Shown here: positions 41,713 to 51,159 of the stretch, one piece after another
Layout of the letters: each line of letters begins with the position of its first letter
Position numbering within the stretch: the stretch's first letter is position 1
NCBI GenBank assembly: GCA_965248135.1
Contig: CBDFIN010000011.1
Location: 310,001 to 374,000, forward strand
Direction: 5' to 3'
Source: SZUA-100 sp965248135
GTDB taxonomy: Bacteria; Pseudomonadota; Alphaproteobacteria; Rhizobiales; Rhizobiaceae
Length of the DNA: 64,000 nt
Notes under the pieces: generated by a model
What the model was told of the DNA's origin: nothing
The model's database searches: none
Seen by the model: only the letters and a program-made list of their open reading frames with translations
Made by a program: the position numbers and the translations under genes

Positions 41713-42708
41713 CTACTGGTTGATATCAATACCGGGGTGAAACGCGTTGACGACAAAGGCGAAAGTCAAGTCATAAACCAGATTCTCTTCACCTTTTGCG
41801 GTTTTCCTTGTCACGCTCACCGTACCGACATCAGTGGACTTGGCGATGTTAGCCCCGTTAAGCGCCGAGGCCTGCCCTTCGCGCCAGGCAATCTTAACTT
41901 CGCCATGCATCACCGGCCCCCCTTCGCGCACCGCTTTCAGCGAGATCACATAGGGCAACTTTGTCGCTGTGCTACGCACCACAACCACCCTGCTCATTGG
42001 CGAAATGCCTTTCGGCATATCACCGCGATAGAGAAATGGCACCGACGACATGTCGTAGTTGACGTAAGGATTGCGGCCATAGGATCGCATGTGTGGATCG
42101 TTAGGCACCAGCACTTTGCCGCCGGGATTGCGGGTTTTGAATTCCTTCCACGATTCAAGCCGGGCAGGAATGAACTTCAGCGCGGTTCCGGTGTATTTGC
42201 CGGCAATGGCTTCGCCGGTAAATTGCTGCCACCAGCTTTGGCTAGCGCGGTCATACATCACCAGATCAGAATTGCGCAATTTTCCCGTTGTGCCGAAGTC
42301 AAGGTGCTTGCCGTCAACGGTGGCATCAAAAACAATGGCTGCATTGCACAAGGGGCAATAGGTCACTGCCACTGGTTTACCACCGACCGTGTCATTGGCG
42401 ATTTCGTGCCAAATCAGAACGCGCAGGGGATAAGCACGCGCGTCGCCGTTGATTTCAAGTCCAATCACCGGATCACGGTCGGAAAGGTCTTCTACCTCGG
42501 CCACATCTTTGAAAATCGGCCTGTCAATCGGAGGAATACCGTCGCGTGGCGGACCTCCAGACATTATGTCGCCAAAATCGATGCTCTTTTTCGAAAAATC
42601 GGTCTGCCAGCCTTCCCGCTGCCAGCGATCAGGATTGGCTGCCGCAGCACCAGCGAAAAATACACAAAGGAAAAATGTTGCCGTTAGGCGGACAAACATG
42701 GTTTTCAT
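41713..42708 (-). CDS. DUF3179 domain exported protein
   Basis: 331 residues from ATG 42708 (GGGAG upstream). Signal peptide (RLTATFFLCVFFAGAAAAN), then the DUF3179 core: DRDPVIGLEINGDARAYPL, LIWHEIANDTVGGKPVAVTYCPLCNAAIVF with a CPLC motif, GKLRNSDLVMYDRASQSWW and the QQFTGEAIAGKYTG segment. The CxxC in the middle could bind metal or haem or act in redox chemistry. The function is unknown. It is divergent from the S49 peptidase gene. Confidence 0.87.
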   Translation of the reverse strand: MKTMFVRLTATFFLCVFFAGAAAANPDRWQREGWQTDFSKKSIDFGDIMSGGPPRDGIPPIDRPIFKDVAEVEDLSDRDPVIGLEINGDARAYPLRVLIWHEIANDTVGGKPVAVTYCPLCNAAIVFDATVDGKHLDFGTTGKLRNSDLVMYDRASQSWWQQFTGEAIAGKYTGTALKFIPARLESWKEFKTRNPGGKVLVPNDPHMRSYGRNPYVNYDMSSVPFLYRGDMPKGISPMSRVVVVRSTATKLPYVISLKAVREGGPVMHGEVKIAWREGQASALNGANIAKSTDVGTVSVTRKTAKGEENLVYDLTFAFVVNAFHPGIDINQ

Positions 42709-42911
42709 TTTCGCGCTCCCTACTTTTTGCACCACAATTTGAACCAGCCACGGCTCAATTGCCAATAACGATGCGGTGATAGCCCGGGGTCAGTCCACTG
42801 ACTGGCCAATGAGCAACCACAATTTGTGATGCGATCTTGAATTCTCGCTACTTTAGCTCCAAATAGCACCCACATATCACGCAAAGTCATGTCAGACAGA
42901 AGGACAAGGAT

Positions 42912-43775
42912 TTGGATTATTCGCTGCGGCGGTTTTTACCGAAAAGATTTTCACAAAAAGGCGTTAGCATACCGGTGGTCCGCCTTACCGGCATGATCGC
43001 CAGCGGCGGCACGGCGCTAAGACAAAATCTGTCGCTGGCCTCCTGTGCAACGATACTGGAGAAGGCTTTTTCCAACAAGAAGAGCCCGGCCGTGGCAATT
43101 ATCGTCAACTCGCCAGGTGGTTCGCCGGTGCAGTCACGCCTAATTAATGGCCGCATTCGCGAGCTGGCGCGGGAGAAAGAAAAGAAAGTCCACATATTTG
43201 TCGAAGATGTGGCCGCGTCCGGCGGCTATATGATCGCCATTGCCGGCGATGACATCACCGTTGATCCAACATCGATTGTCGGTTCCATTGGCGTCGTTTC
43301 CGCCAGTTTCGGCTTCCCGAAACTTTTGAAAAAGGCCGGTATCGAACGCCGGGTATATACCGCCGGCAAGAACAAGGCGGTGCTCGACCCCTTCCGCCCG
43401 GAAAATGAGGGTGATATCGCCCATCTAAAGCGCATGCAGCGAGAAGTGCATGAGGTTTTCATCGAGATGGTGAAACAGGCGCGCGGCGACAAGCTTGGCG
43501 ATGATCCGGACCTTTTTACCGGCCTGTTTTGGGCCGGTGGAAAAGCCGTTGCGCTTGGTCTTGTCGACGCGATCGGCGATATCCGTTCAAGTCTTAAGGA
43601 GCGCTATGGCAAAGATACAAAGCTGAAACTGATCGAAGCAAAGAAGAGTATTTTTAGCCGTCGTCAGTCTGGTGTTTTTGCCGGCAATCTTGATGCTGAT
43701 TTGGTCAATGGTCTTGCCGGCGGTGCGTTACATGCGCTTGAGGAGCGTGCGCTTTGGTCGAGATACGGATTGTGA
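42912..43775 (+). CDS. S49 family serine peptidase (SppA/SohB-like)
   Basis: 287 residues from TTG 42912, preceded by AAGGACAAGG. The fold is ClpP-like: VVRLTGMIASGG, VAIIVNSPGGSPVQS and catalytic Ser103 in EDVAASGGYMIA. GSIGVVSASFGFPKLLKKAGI and the Lys of YTAGKNKAVLDPF (153 or 155) complete the dyad. It degrades signal or membrane peptides. It lacks an N-terminal membrane helix, which is common in alphaproteobacterial versions. A 60-residue membrane protein gene follows. Confidence 0.9.
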   Translation: MDYSLRRFLPKRFSQKGVSIPVVRLTGMIASGGTALRQNLSLASCATILEKAFSNKKSPAVAIIVNSPGGSPVQSRLINGRIRELAREKEKKVHIFVEDVAASGGYMIAIAGDDITVDPTSIVGSIGVVSASFGFPKLLKKAGIERRVYTAGKNKAVLDPFRPENEGDIAHLKRMQREVHEVFIEMVKQARGDKLGDDPDLFTGLFWAGGKAVALGLVDAIGDIRSSLKERYGKDTKLKLIEAKKSIFSRRQSGVFAGNLDADLVNGLAGGALHALEERALWSRYGL

Positions 43776-43847
43776 GCCCATCTTTGATGGCGCACTTGCC
43801 GCTCTTGGCGGGCCGGCCTATTGATGATCTGAATTAGGGAGAAAACC

Positions 43848-44030
43848 ATGCCGCAACTGATATTCCTGGCGCTGGTGGGAGTGGCCGGCTGGTATGGCTA
43901 CAAGGCAATCAGGAAAGAAATGACCAAGATCTCGCAGAAAGTACGGCAGGAAGAAAAGGGCGGGCCGAAGATTTCCGGCGAATTGGAGCAGGATCCCGAA
44001 ACCGGGGTGTATCGAGTGAAAGAGGACTGA
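43848..44030 (+). CDS. Small single-pass membrane protein downstream of sppA-like gene
   Basis: 60 residues: one membrane helix (LIFLALVGVAGWYGYKAI, about 4-21), a basic/coiled stretch and the tail GELEQDPETGVYRVKED. I know similar short proteins next to S49 peptidase genes in Rhizobiales. GGGAGAAAACC precedes ATG 43848. No function can be assigned; co-location suggests it assists the peptidase or shares its regulation. Confidence 0.75.
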   Translation: MPQLIFLALVGVAGWYGYKAIRKEMTKISQKVRQEEKGGPKISGELEQDPETGVYRVKED

Positions 44031-44179
44031 TACACGTCGTTGTCAGACTGCAATCCTTTTTTGGATCAGTCAAAATACCCGATCCGATTTGCTGCTTTAA
44101 ATGTAAGCAGGAAAGTGTTGTCACTGCTGAATTTCGCATTTTACCTTCGTTGAGGTTCAAAAACAGAGGGAAACATTTC

Positions 44180-44929
44180 ATGACCCAGACGATGACCAAT
44201 AACACCGCTGATATCTCTGTCGAACAGGACCGCAGGGACCTTTCGGCAGCCCTTCGCCTGGCCGCTCATTTCGATCTCAACGAGGGTATCTGCAACCACT
44301 TTTCAGTGCAATGCGAAGGTGAGGAAGAGCGCTATTTGATCAATGCCTATGGCGTTCACTGGTCGCTGATGACACCCGAGGCGCTGTTGTTGATCGATGG
44401 CGATGGCAACGTGCTGGAGGGGGATGGTGAGGTCGAATCCTCCGCCCGCAACATTCACATCGCAAGCCATCGCGCCAACCCACGACACAAGGCAATTATG
44501 CATACTCACATGCCGTACGCCACAGCGCTCACCATGATGGAAGTTGGCCGGCTCGAATATGCCCATCAAACGGCGTGCAAATTCCATGGCCGTATTGGCT
44601 ACGATGATACGTTCGGCGGACTTGCGGTAACCGTCGATGAAGGCGAGCGTATCGCCAGCGCATCTAGAAATAACCGGCATATTGACGTGATGTTCCTTGC
44701 CAATCATGGCGTTGTCTGTTCCGGCCCGACGGTAGCCATGGCATTTGATGACCTTTATTATCTTGAACGCGCTTGCCGCCAACAGGTGCTGGCGATGTCG
44801 ACCGGTAAGCCACTGAAAATGATCCCCGAGGCCGTTGCCGAACAGACGGCGTCGCAGTTTACACGCGATTTTGAGAAGTTTTCAGCAACCCATTTCAACG
44901 CACTGAAACAGGTTATCAAAGTGGCCTGA
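44180..44929 (+). CDS. Class II aldolase/adducin family protein
   Basis: 249 residues from ATG 44180, GAGGG upstream. The metal-binding His of AIMHTHMPYATALTM and the later NHGVVCSGP mark the class II aldolase fold; FNEGICNHFSVQ-type sequence near residue 40 (here LNEGICNHFS) binds the phosphate or carboxylate. Alphaproteobacterial relatives are annotated broadly, and the sugar or hydroxyacid substrate is unknown. It is convergent with putA, 29 bp apart. Confidence 0.87.
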   Translation: MTQTMTNNTADISVEQDRRDLSAALRLAAHFDLNEGICNHFSVQCEGEEERYLINAYGVHWSLMTPEALLLIDGDGNVLEGDGEVESSARNIHIASHRANPRHKAIMHTHMPYATALTMMEVGRLEYAHQTACKFHGRIGYDDTFGGLAVTVDEGERIASASRNNRHIDVMFLANHGVVCSGPTVAMAFDDLYYLERACRQQVLAMSTGKPLKMIPEAVAEQTASQFTRDFEKFSATHFNALKQVIKVA

Positions 44930-44958
44930 GCGGAAGAGTTAACGCGTATTCCAGATCG

Positions 44959-47900
44959 CTACTCCTCTAGCACTAGCAGCGAGGCGTTGCCGCCGGCAGC
45001 GGCGGTATTTTCCGAGATATGCTGTTCACGCATAAATCGGGACAGATAGTGTGGTCCGCCAGCCTTGGGGCCGGTGCCGGAAAGGCCGGAACCACCAAAC
45101 GGCTGGCTGCCGACTATGGCGCCAATAATATTGCGGTTGATATAGATATTGCCATGTAAAAGCCGCTCGCTAACGGTGCGCGCGAAAGCATCGATACGCG
45201 AGTGAATGCCGAGCGTCAGGCCAAAACCCTTGTCGCTAATCTGATCAAGTAACTGGCCAAGCTTGTTCGGTTTCCAGCGGACTATATGAAGCACCGGACC
45301 GAAAATTTCTTCATTGAGCTCATCGACTGAATTTAACTCAATGATCTGCGGTGGCACCCAATGCCCCGCCGCTAGTGCACCGTTGGGTGCCTCACCAGAA
45401 TACGACAATTTGTTGCCTGCCCGCATTTTCTCAACATGAGACATGATCTTTTCCTGCGCCGACTGGTCGATCACCGGACCAAGATCGCTTGCCGGCAATG
45501 CCGGATCGCCGGGCTTCAATTCCATCGCGGCACCCTTGATCATGGCGATAACCTTGTCAGCCACATCCTCCTGCACACACAAAAGACGCAAGGCCGAACA
45601 GCGTTGTCCGGCAGAGCGGAAGGCCGACATCATCACATCATCGCTCAGTTGCTCTGGCAGGGCGGAAGCATCGGCAATCATGGCGTTGATCCCCCCGGTT
45701 TCGGCGATGAACGGCACAATCGGTCCATCCTTGGCGGCCAACATACGGTTAATCGCCTTGGCGGTAGCTGTGGAACCGGTAAAGGCGACACCGGCAACAT
45801 CGGGATGATCTACCAGCGCTGCGCCGATTTCGCTGCCTTTGCCAAGCAGCAATTGCAGCACATCTTTCGGCACACCGGCCTGGTGAAACAGATTTGTAGC
45901 AAAATGGGCAATTAAATTGGTCGCCTCCGCCGGCTTTGCGATAACACAATTGCCCGAAACGAGTGCGGCACTGATCTGGCCCAAAAAGATTGCTAACGGG
46001 AAGTTCCACGGCGAAATGCAAACAAAAGTGCCGCGCCCGTGCAGCGCATAGCGGTTTTCCTCGCCGGACGGCCCGGGCAGAAACTGGACATTACCCTGTT
46101 TGTCACGCGCCCCGACCGCGTAGTAACGGCAGAAATCCACTGCCTCGCGGATTTCGGCAATACCATCATCCAGCGTTTTACCGGCCTCGCGGGCAAGCAA
46201 CGAAACGATCTGATCGCGGTTTTCCTCCAGCAGATCGGCCATGGTTTCAAGCATATGGGCGCGAAATTCCACCTTGTGGCGGTTCCACGCCGGCTGAGCC
46301 GAAGCTGCCGCCGCCATGGCTTTTTCCACTTCCGCAGCACCGGCAAATTGGGCTGTTCCAACAATATCGCGACCATCGACCGGGCTGATGACCCCGTGAT
46401 CGCCGCTGCCGCAGCTCTCGCCATCAATCAATGATGAAGCCTCATATTCACGCGTGTTAAACGAGGCAACGCCCTCAACCAGCGCATCAAGATCGGCCTT
46501 GTTGCCGAATTCCAGCCCCCGGCTGTTCTTGCGCCTCGGAAACAGGGCGTCCGGCAGGGTGATTTCCGCGTGTCTGGTGTGTCGGCCGTACCTGATCTTA
46601 TCCTCCGGGTGCTGCAGCAGATCGGCAACCGGCACGTTCGGATCACTGACCAGGGTCACGAAGGAGGAATTGGCACCGTTTTCCAATAGCCGCCGCACCA
46701 GATAGGCCAAGAGATCGCTATGCCCGCCAACCGGCGCATAGATGCGGCAGGGAACACCGCGCTCTTCGGTGATAATTTCGTAAAGGCTTTCGCCCATGCC
46801 GTGAAGGCGCTGAAATTCAAAACCCTGGTGATTGCCCGCCATCGCCAGAATAGTTGCCACGGTGAGCGCATTGTGGGTCGCAAATTGCGGATAGAGCCGG
46901 TCGCGCTTTTCAAGCAGCTTTTCGGCGCAGGCACGATAGCAAACATCGGTTGCCGGTTTGCGGGTGAAAACCGGAAAATCAGCCACCCCCAGCTCCTGGC
47001 TGTGCTTGACCTCAGTGTCCCAGTAAGCGCCCTTGACCAACCGTACCATCATCTTGCGGCCACAGGATTTTGCCAGTTCGTCGGCCCAGTCGATCACCGC
47101 AAGTGCCCGCTTGTGATAGGCCTGTATAGCCATACCGAAACCGTCCCAGTTGGCAAGACGGTTATCGCGAAATGTCTCGGCAATCACATCGAGCGATATT
47201 TCCAGCCGATCACACTCTTCCGCATCGACGGTAAAATTGAGATCAAAGCGCCGCGCCTCGATGGCAAGTTCGATCAACCGGGGCACGACCTCACGCATCA
47301 CCCGCTGATGTTGCACCGCGTGATAGCGCGGGTGCAATGCTGACAATTTGACCGATATGCCAGCCCGGTCGGGCAGCGGCCGATTACCGGATTTACCACC
47401 GATCGCGCGGATGGCCTTGCGGTAGGCATCAAAATATCGCTCTGCATCTTTTTGTGTCCGCGCGCCCTCGCCCAACATGTCGAACGAATAGCGGTAATTG
47501 CCGGCACCATGGCTGGCGGCTTTTGAAAGCGCTTTATCAATCGTCTCGCCAAGCACAAACTGATGCCCCATAAAGTGCATCGCCTGTTTGGTGGCCTCAC
47601 GAATGGCAGGCATGCCAAGCCGCCGGGTCAACCCGCCAAGGATCGAATCTGGATTATCACCCGAATGCACGATGCGGGAGGAAATGCCCAGCCCCCAGGT
47701 GGCCATCGAGACAAACCAGGTATCGGCAGATTTCTTGTTATCCCAGGCACCTTCACCGAGCTTGTCCTCAATCAGTTTTTCCTGGGTGGCACTGTCGGGA
47801 ATGCGCAACAGCGCCTCGGCCAATACCATCAGCGCAAGTCCCTCGCGGGTTGAAAGAGCATAATCGCGCAGAAAATCTTCAAGGCCGCCGATCTTGCCAG

Positions 47901-48069
47901 CGCGGCTTCGAATGCCAGTTATCAGGCTTTCAGCATCGGCCTCGATGCGCGAGAGGGCCTTTTTGTCGAGCGCAATATCGTGGCAGAGCGCGGTGAGAAA
48001 GACACCGTCATCAGGAGCATAGGGAGCGTTGAACCGGGGAACCTCTTTGCCAGTGGTACTTGTATCCAT
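44959..48069 (-). CDS. putA: Bifunctional proline dehydrogenase / L-glutamate gamma-semialdehyde dehydrogenase
   Basis: 1036 residues. The N-terminal arm and FAD proline dehydrogenase barrel (about 60-480) has GISVKLSALHPRYH, LIELAIEARRFDLNFTVDAEE, MVRLVKGAYWDTE and FATHNALTVATI. The C-terminal ALDH (about 530-1020) has CISPWNFPLAIF, VAFTGSTATAKAINR, PFIAETGGINAM and SAGQRCSALRLLCV with the nucleophile Cys. It channels proline to glutamate. It lacks the N-terminal ribbon-helix-helix repressor domain of E. coli PutA, consistent with the separate divergent Lrp regulator. Confidence 0.95.
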   Translation of the reverse strand: MDTSTTGKEVPRFNAPYAPDDGVFLTALCHDIALDKKALSRIEADAESLITGIRSRAGKIGGLEDFLRDYALSTREGLALMVLAEALLRIPDSATQEKLIEDKLGEGAWDNKKSADTWFVSMATWGLGISSRIVHSGDNPDSILGGLTRRLGMPAIREATKQAMHFMGHQFVLGETIDKALSKAASHGAGNYRYSFDMLGEGARTQKDAERYFDAYRKAIRAIGGKSGNRPLPDRAGISVKLSALHPRYHAVQHQRVMREVVPRLIELAIEARRFDLNFTVDAEECDRLEISLDVIAETFRDNRLANWDGFGMAIQAYHKRALAVIDWADELAKSCGRKMMVRLVKGAYWDTEVKHSQELGVADFPVFTRKPATDVCYRACAEKLLEKRDRLYPQFATHNALTVATILAMAGNHQGFEFQRLHGMGESLYEIITEERGVPCRIYAPVGGHSDLLAYLVRRLLENGANSSFVTLVSDPNVPVADLLQHPEDKIRYGRHTRHAEITLPDALFPRRKNSRGLEFGNKADLDALVEGVASFNTREYEASSLIDGESCGSGDHGVISPVDGRDIVGTAQFAGAAEVEKAMAAAASAQPAWNRHKVEFRAHMLETMADLLEENRDQIVSLLAREAGKTLDDGIAEIREAVDFCRYYAVGARDKQGNVQFLPGPSGEENRYALHGRGTFVCISPWNFPLAIFLGQISAALVSGNCVIAKPAEATNLIAHFATNLFHQAGVPKDVLQLLLGKGSEIGAALVDHPDVAGVAFTGSTATAKAINRMLAAKDGPIVPFIAETGGINAMIADASALPEQLSDDVMMSAFRSAGQRCSALRLLCVQEDVADKVIAMIKGAAMELKPGDPALPASDLGPVIDQSAQEKIMSHVEKMRAGNKLSYSGEAPNGALAAGHWVPPQIIELNSVDELNEEIFGPVLHIVRWKPNKLGQLLDQISDKGFGLTLGIHSRIDAFARTVSERLLHGNIYINRNIIGAIVGSQPFGGSGLSGTGPKAGGPHYLSRFMREQHISENTAAAGGNASLLVLEE

Positions 48070-48164
48070 GATCACTAAATCCCTTTATTGCCGGCCAAAA
48101 GTAGCGGCTCCCTAAAATCGGGCAACCTAAATCTGGCCAAGTTCGTGCGCATTATTCATGCTAT

Positions 48165-48183
48165 CTATATTCTCATAATATAG
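48165..48183. promoter_or_regulatory. Inverted repeat in putA/lrp divergent region
   Basis: CTATATT and AATATAG form a perfect 7-bp inverted repeat around CTCAT. It lies between the divergent putA and Lrp-type regulator genes, in a very AT-rich stretch, as expected for an Lrp/PutR binding or promoter region. The identity of the binder is inferred. Confidence 0.45.
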
Positions 48184-48256
48184 GAATTTTGATTGCATTA
48201 TTCTCCAATTTTTCGTAATTTTCTAACCTGTTTTGACCCAAATTCGCGTTGTTGCC

Positions 48257-48721
48257 GTGATTATCACTATAGACAATATGGACCGTAAAATTCTCCGCCT
48301 GGTGCAACAAGAGGGGCGCATAACCAATCTGGAACTGGCCGGGCGGATAAACCTTTCGCCCACCGCCACTAAAGAGCGGGTCAAGCGGCTGGAGCGTGAC
48401 GGCATTATTGAAGGCTATGGCGCCAGGCTTTCCCCCGATCTGCTTGGCTTTGGCCTGACGGTCTTTGTTGAAGTCAAGCTGGACCGCACCACGGCGGATG
48501 TGTTTGAAGCTTTTGCCCGCGCTGCCACCAGGGCACCCGAGGTGATGGAATGCCACATGGTGGCCGGCGGTTTCGACTATCTGGTCAAGACCAGGGTGCG
48601 CGATATGGCCGCCTATCGCAGCTTTCTTTCCGATACCTTGTTATCGCTGCCCGGAGTGCGCGAAACCCACACCTATGCGGTGATGGAAGAGGTGAAAAAA
48701 GGGGCAGGACTGCCGGTCTGA
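48257..48721 (+). CDS. Lrp/AsnC family regulator, probable PutR
   Basis: 154 residues. Winged helix (MDRKILRLVQQEGRITNLELAGRINLSPTATKERVKRLERDGII-type sequence, near residues 7-50) and a C-terminal RAM ligand domain (YGARLSPDLLGFGLTVFVEV, then EVMECHMVAGGFDYLVKTRVRD). Divergent from putA, it matches the alphaproteobacterial PutR, which activates putA with proline. The frame is open from a TTG at 48233. GTG 48257 keeps both Asp of the usual DxxDxxIL start but has no clear ribosome site, so the start is uncertain. Confidence 0.88.
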   Translation: MIITIDNMDRKILRLVQQEGRITNLELAGRINLSPTATKERVKRLERDGIIEGYGARLSPDLLGFGLTVFVEVKLDRTTADVFEAFARAATRAPEVMECHMVAGGFDYLVKTRVRDMAAYRSFLSDTLLSLPGVRETHTYAVMEEVKKGAGLPV

Positions 48722-48765
48722 GGTGGTTTGGTTGAATACGGCTTTTTCTGACTGCTGTGTTGGAA

Positions 48766-48921
48766 CCCACCTCGCCCTTGTGGGAAGGTCGAACGTTGCG
48801 GCAGCTAGGTTCGGGTGGGGGTATCTTTGTGAAAACAGTTAATTAATAAGATATTTGAAAGGCTTACCCCCACCCGAAGTCGTCAAAGACGCCTTCGGCC
48901 TCCCCACAAGGGGGAGGTTGG
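48766..48921. repeat. Rhizobiales-type palindromic intergenic repeat, copy 2
   Basis: About 156 bp bounded by ACCTCGCCCTTGTGGG and its partner CCCCACAAGGGGGAGGT. A perfect inner stem pairs GGGTGGGGGTA (48813-48823) with TACCCCCACCC (48865-48875). Arms match copy 1 (12524-12652) in swapped order, that is, an inverted copy. It lies between the convergent lrp and glycosylase genes. Confidence 0.78.
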
Positions 48922-48977
48922 AAGTGAGGACAGCGGCAGCTTTCATGAACCTGATTGGCCGCAACACACTTGCCGGA

Positions 48978-49646
48978 TCAATCAATGCTCATGGCCAAAA
49001 CCCGGCTGACCTCGGTGAGCGAGCGGCCCGATTGCGCCATCCAGGTGTTGAAGGCAGCTTGAACGCTGGCCATCGCCTTTTGCGAGGTGGGCTGTTTTTC
49101 AACCACCCCTTCGGCTATCAGCCGCGCCACCACATCGCGCGAAAGAATGAAGGAATCGACACCCATGAAGCGCAGGAAATACGACCCCGTATTGCCACCA
49201 AGGCGAGAGCCGCGCTTTTTGATCATGCTCAAAAGGCCGGCATAGTCTTCAGCCGGCCAGCCGCCAAATGCGGCTCCAGCGGAGCCATGTTGCTTTGCCA
49301 GCTGATTGACAAAGACGGCATTTTGCTGGACCGAGCGGATTTTGGTGCCGTGGCGGACAATGCGTTTGTCGGAAACGAGTTCGTCGCAATCATCATCGTT
49401 GAGCATGGCGCAACGCCCGGTATCAAAGCCATGAAAGGCCACTTCAAAACCAGGCCACATGCTTTCAACCACTTTCCAGTTGAACCCGGCCTGGAAAACG
49501 CACTTGGTCATCTGCGCCAACCACCGGTCGTCAGAAATCGCCCGCAATTCGGACGCTTTCTTCGGTGGCTGAAGCATATCGCTCAACGCGTCAGCGCCAC
49601 TTTTTCGATTAGCGGAAATTTCAAACAGTTCGTCAAAGGTGCGCAT
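48978..49646 (-). CDS. DNA-3-methyladenine glycosylase I family protein
   Basis: 222 residues from MRTFDELFEI. The HhH-type glycosylase fold of the Tag family is indicated by DALSDMLQPPKKASEL, MTKCVFQAGFNWKVVESMWPGFEVAFHGF and the C-terminal RFMGVDSFILSRDVVARLI. It differs from E. coli Tag (it lacks the N-terminal Cys zinc ligand), as do the alphaproteobacterial relatives I know. It probably excises alkylated purines. The frame is open to 49712, but the family start is at 49646. Confidence 0.82.
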   Translation of the reverse strand: MRTFDELFEISANRKSGADALSDMLQPPKKASELRAISDDRWLAQMTKCVFQAGFNWKVVESMWPGFEVAFHGFDTGRCAMLNDDDCDELVSDKRIVRHGTKIRSVQQNAVFVNQLAKQHGSAGAAFGGWPAEDYAGLLSMIKKRGSRLGGNTGSYFLRFMGVDSFILSRDVVARLIAEGVVEKQPTSQKAMASVQAAFNTWMAQSGRSLTEVSRVLAMSID

Positions 49647-49761
49647 GGATGGGCCTAAATCTCTAGCAATTCGTTTGCGGTGATTGTGGCAAAGACTTTG
49701 CACAAAAAGCAAGCCTGATGAGAACAGGGTGTGCTGACTTTTATTTGCAGCCTGAACCGGC

Positions 49762-51078
49762 TCACCAAAACCGCACCGCCTCCCCTCCTCCGGCAGATAC
49801 CAGTTCGCCCTGCCACATGACGCGCTTGCCGCGAATTATAGTGCCAACGGGCCAGCCTGTAACCTCTTCTCCGTCATAGGGGGTCCAGCCACATTTGGAG
49901 GCTATCCAATCGTTGGTGATGGTTGCGCGGCGGGCAAGATCGACAATGGTCAAATCGGCGTCATAGCCGGCGGCAATACGGCCCTTGCCGGCGATCTGGA
50001 ACAGCCGGGCCGGGCCGGCTGAGGTGAGATCGACGAACCGTTGCAAGGTCAGCCTGCCCTCATTGACATGATTGAGCATTATCGGCACCAGGGTTTGAAC
50101 CCCGGTCATGCCGGAAGGGGAAGCCGGATAGGGTTTTTGCTTTTCTTCGATTGTATGGGGGGCGTGATCAGAACCAAGCACATCGACTATACCCTGTTCC
50201 AGCCCGCGCCAAATGCCCTCCCTGTGGCGTTTTTCGCGCACCGGCGGATTCATTTGAACAAATGTTCCAAGTCGATCATAGTCATCGGCGGCAAGGGTCA
50301 GGTGATGGGGTGTCGCCTCGACACTGGCGATATCCTTGTGGTCTTGCAGGAAAACCATCTCCTCTTCGGTCGATATATGCAAAACATGGATGGAAGCGCC
50401 GCATTTGCGAGCAATGCGCACCAGCCGCTCGCTACATTGCAGGGCGGCAATCTCGTCACGCCAGACGGGATGGGAAGTGACATCACCTTCGATACGCAGG
50501 TTTTGGCGCTCACGCAGACGAAACTCATCTTCCGAGTGAAAAGCGGCCCGGCGGCTGATATTGGAAAGCACCGCCTCAACCCCCTCATCGTCTTCGACCA
50601 AAAGATCGCCGGTGGAAGACCCCATGAAAACCTTGATGCCGGCTGCACCCGGCAGCCGCTCCAGATATTTAAGCTCTTCAATATTTTCGCGCGTACCACC
50701 AACCCAAAAGGCAAAGTCGCAATGCATTCGTCCTCTGGCTCGATTGAGCTTATCGTTCAGGGCCGCTTCACCGGTGGTCAACGGACTGGTGTTGGGCATC
50801 TCAAACACCGCTGTCACACCGCCCATCACGGCGGCCAGCGAACCACTTTCCAGATCTTCCTTGTGCTCCAGGCCAGGTTCACGAAAGTGTACCTGGCTAT
50901 CGATAATGCCGGGTAATATATGCAAACCGGTGCAGTCGATCCGTTTTGCGGCGCTGGCGCGGGTCAAATCACCAATGGCGCAAATTTTCCCGCCACGTAC
51001 ACCGATGTCGCGCGCCGACTGGCCATCATGGTTGATCACCGTACCGTGCTCAAAAATCAAATCGCATGTTTCAGTCAT
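49762..51078 (-). CDS. pyrC: Dihydroorotase
   Basis: A 438-residue amidohydrolase that forms dihydroorotate from carbamoyl aspartate in pyrimidine synthesis. Metal site and signature: DSQVHFREPGLEHKED (HxH near 60), the carboxylated Lys of GIKVFMGSSTGD, AFHSEDE, VLHIST and GSDHAPHTIEEK. It is the longer, bacterial type I-like form, and could be an active enzyme or an allantoinase/hydantoinase relative; the HFREPG and SDHAPH motifs favour dihydroorotase. It is divergent from ygfZ, with 81 bp between. Confidence 0.88.
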   Translation of the reverse strand: MTETCDLIFEHGTVINHDGQSARDIGVRGGKICAIGDLTRASAAKRIDCTGLHILPGIIDSQVHFREPGLEHKEDLESGSLAAVMGGVTAVFEMPNTSPLTTGEAALNDKLNRARGRMHCDFAFWVGGTRENIEELKYLERLPGAAGIKVFMGSSTGDLLVEDDEGVEAVLSNISRRAAFHSEDEFRLRERQNLRIEGDVTSHPVWRDEIAALQCSERLVRIARKCGASIHVLHISTEEEMVFLQDHKDIASVEATPHHLTLAADDYDRLGTFVQMNPPVREKRHREGIWRGLEQGIVDVLGSDHAPHTIEEKQKPYPASPSGMTGVQTLVPIMLNHVNEGRLTLQRFVDLTSAGPARLFQIAGKGRIAAGYDADLTIVDLARRATITNDWIASKCGWTPYDGEEVTGWPVGTIIRGKRVMWQGELVSAGGGEAVRFW

Positions 51079-51159
51079 GGAATTCCTCGTTTGCGCCCTT
51101 GCCGCCTGCCATTGTCGGTATTAGTTAGGCTTCTAGCGCTTTGCAAGGCAGGATGAACG

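Noticed and set aside
44046..44071. Hairpin after the 60-residue membrane protein gene
   Set aside because: GACTG/CAGTC and ATCC/GGAT can pair, but there is a 2-base bulge and no T-run in the transcribed direction, so a terminator call is not supported.
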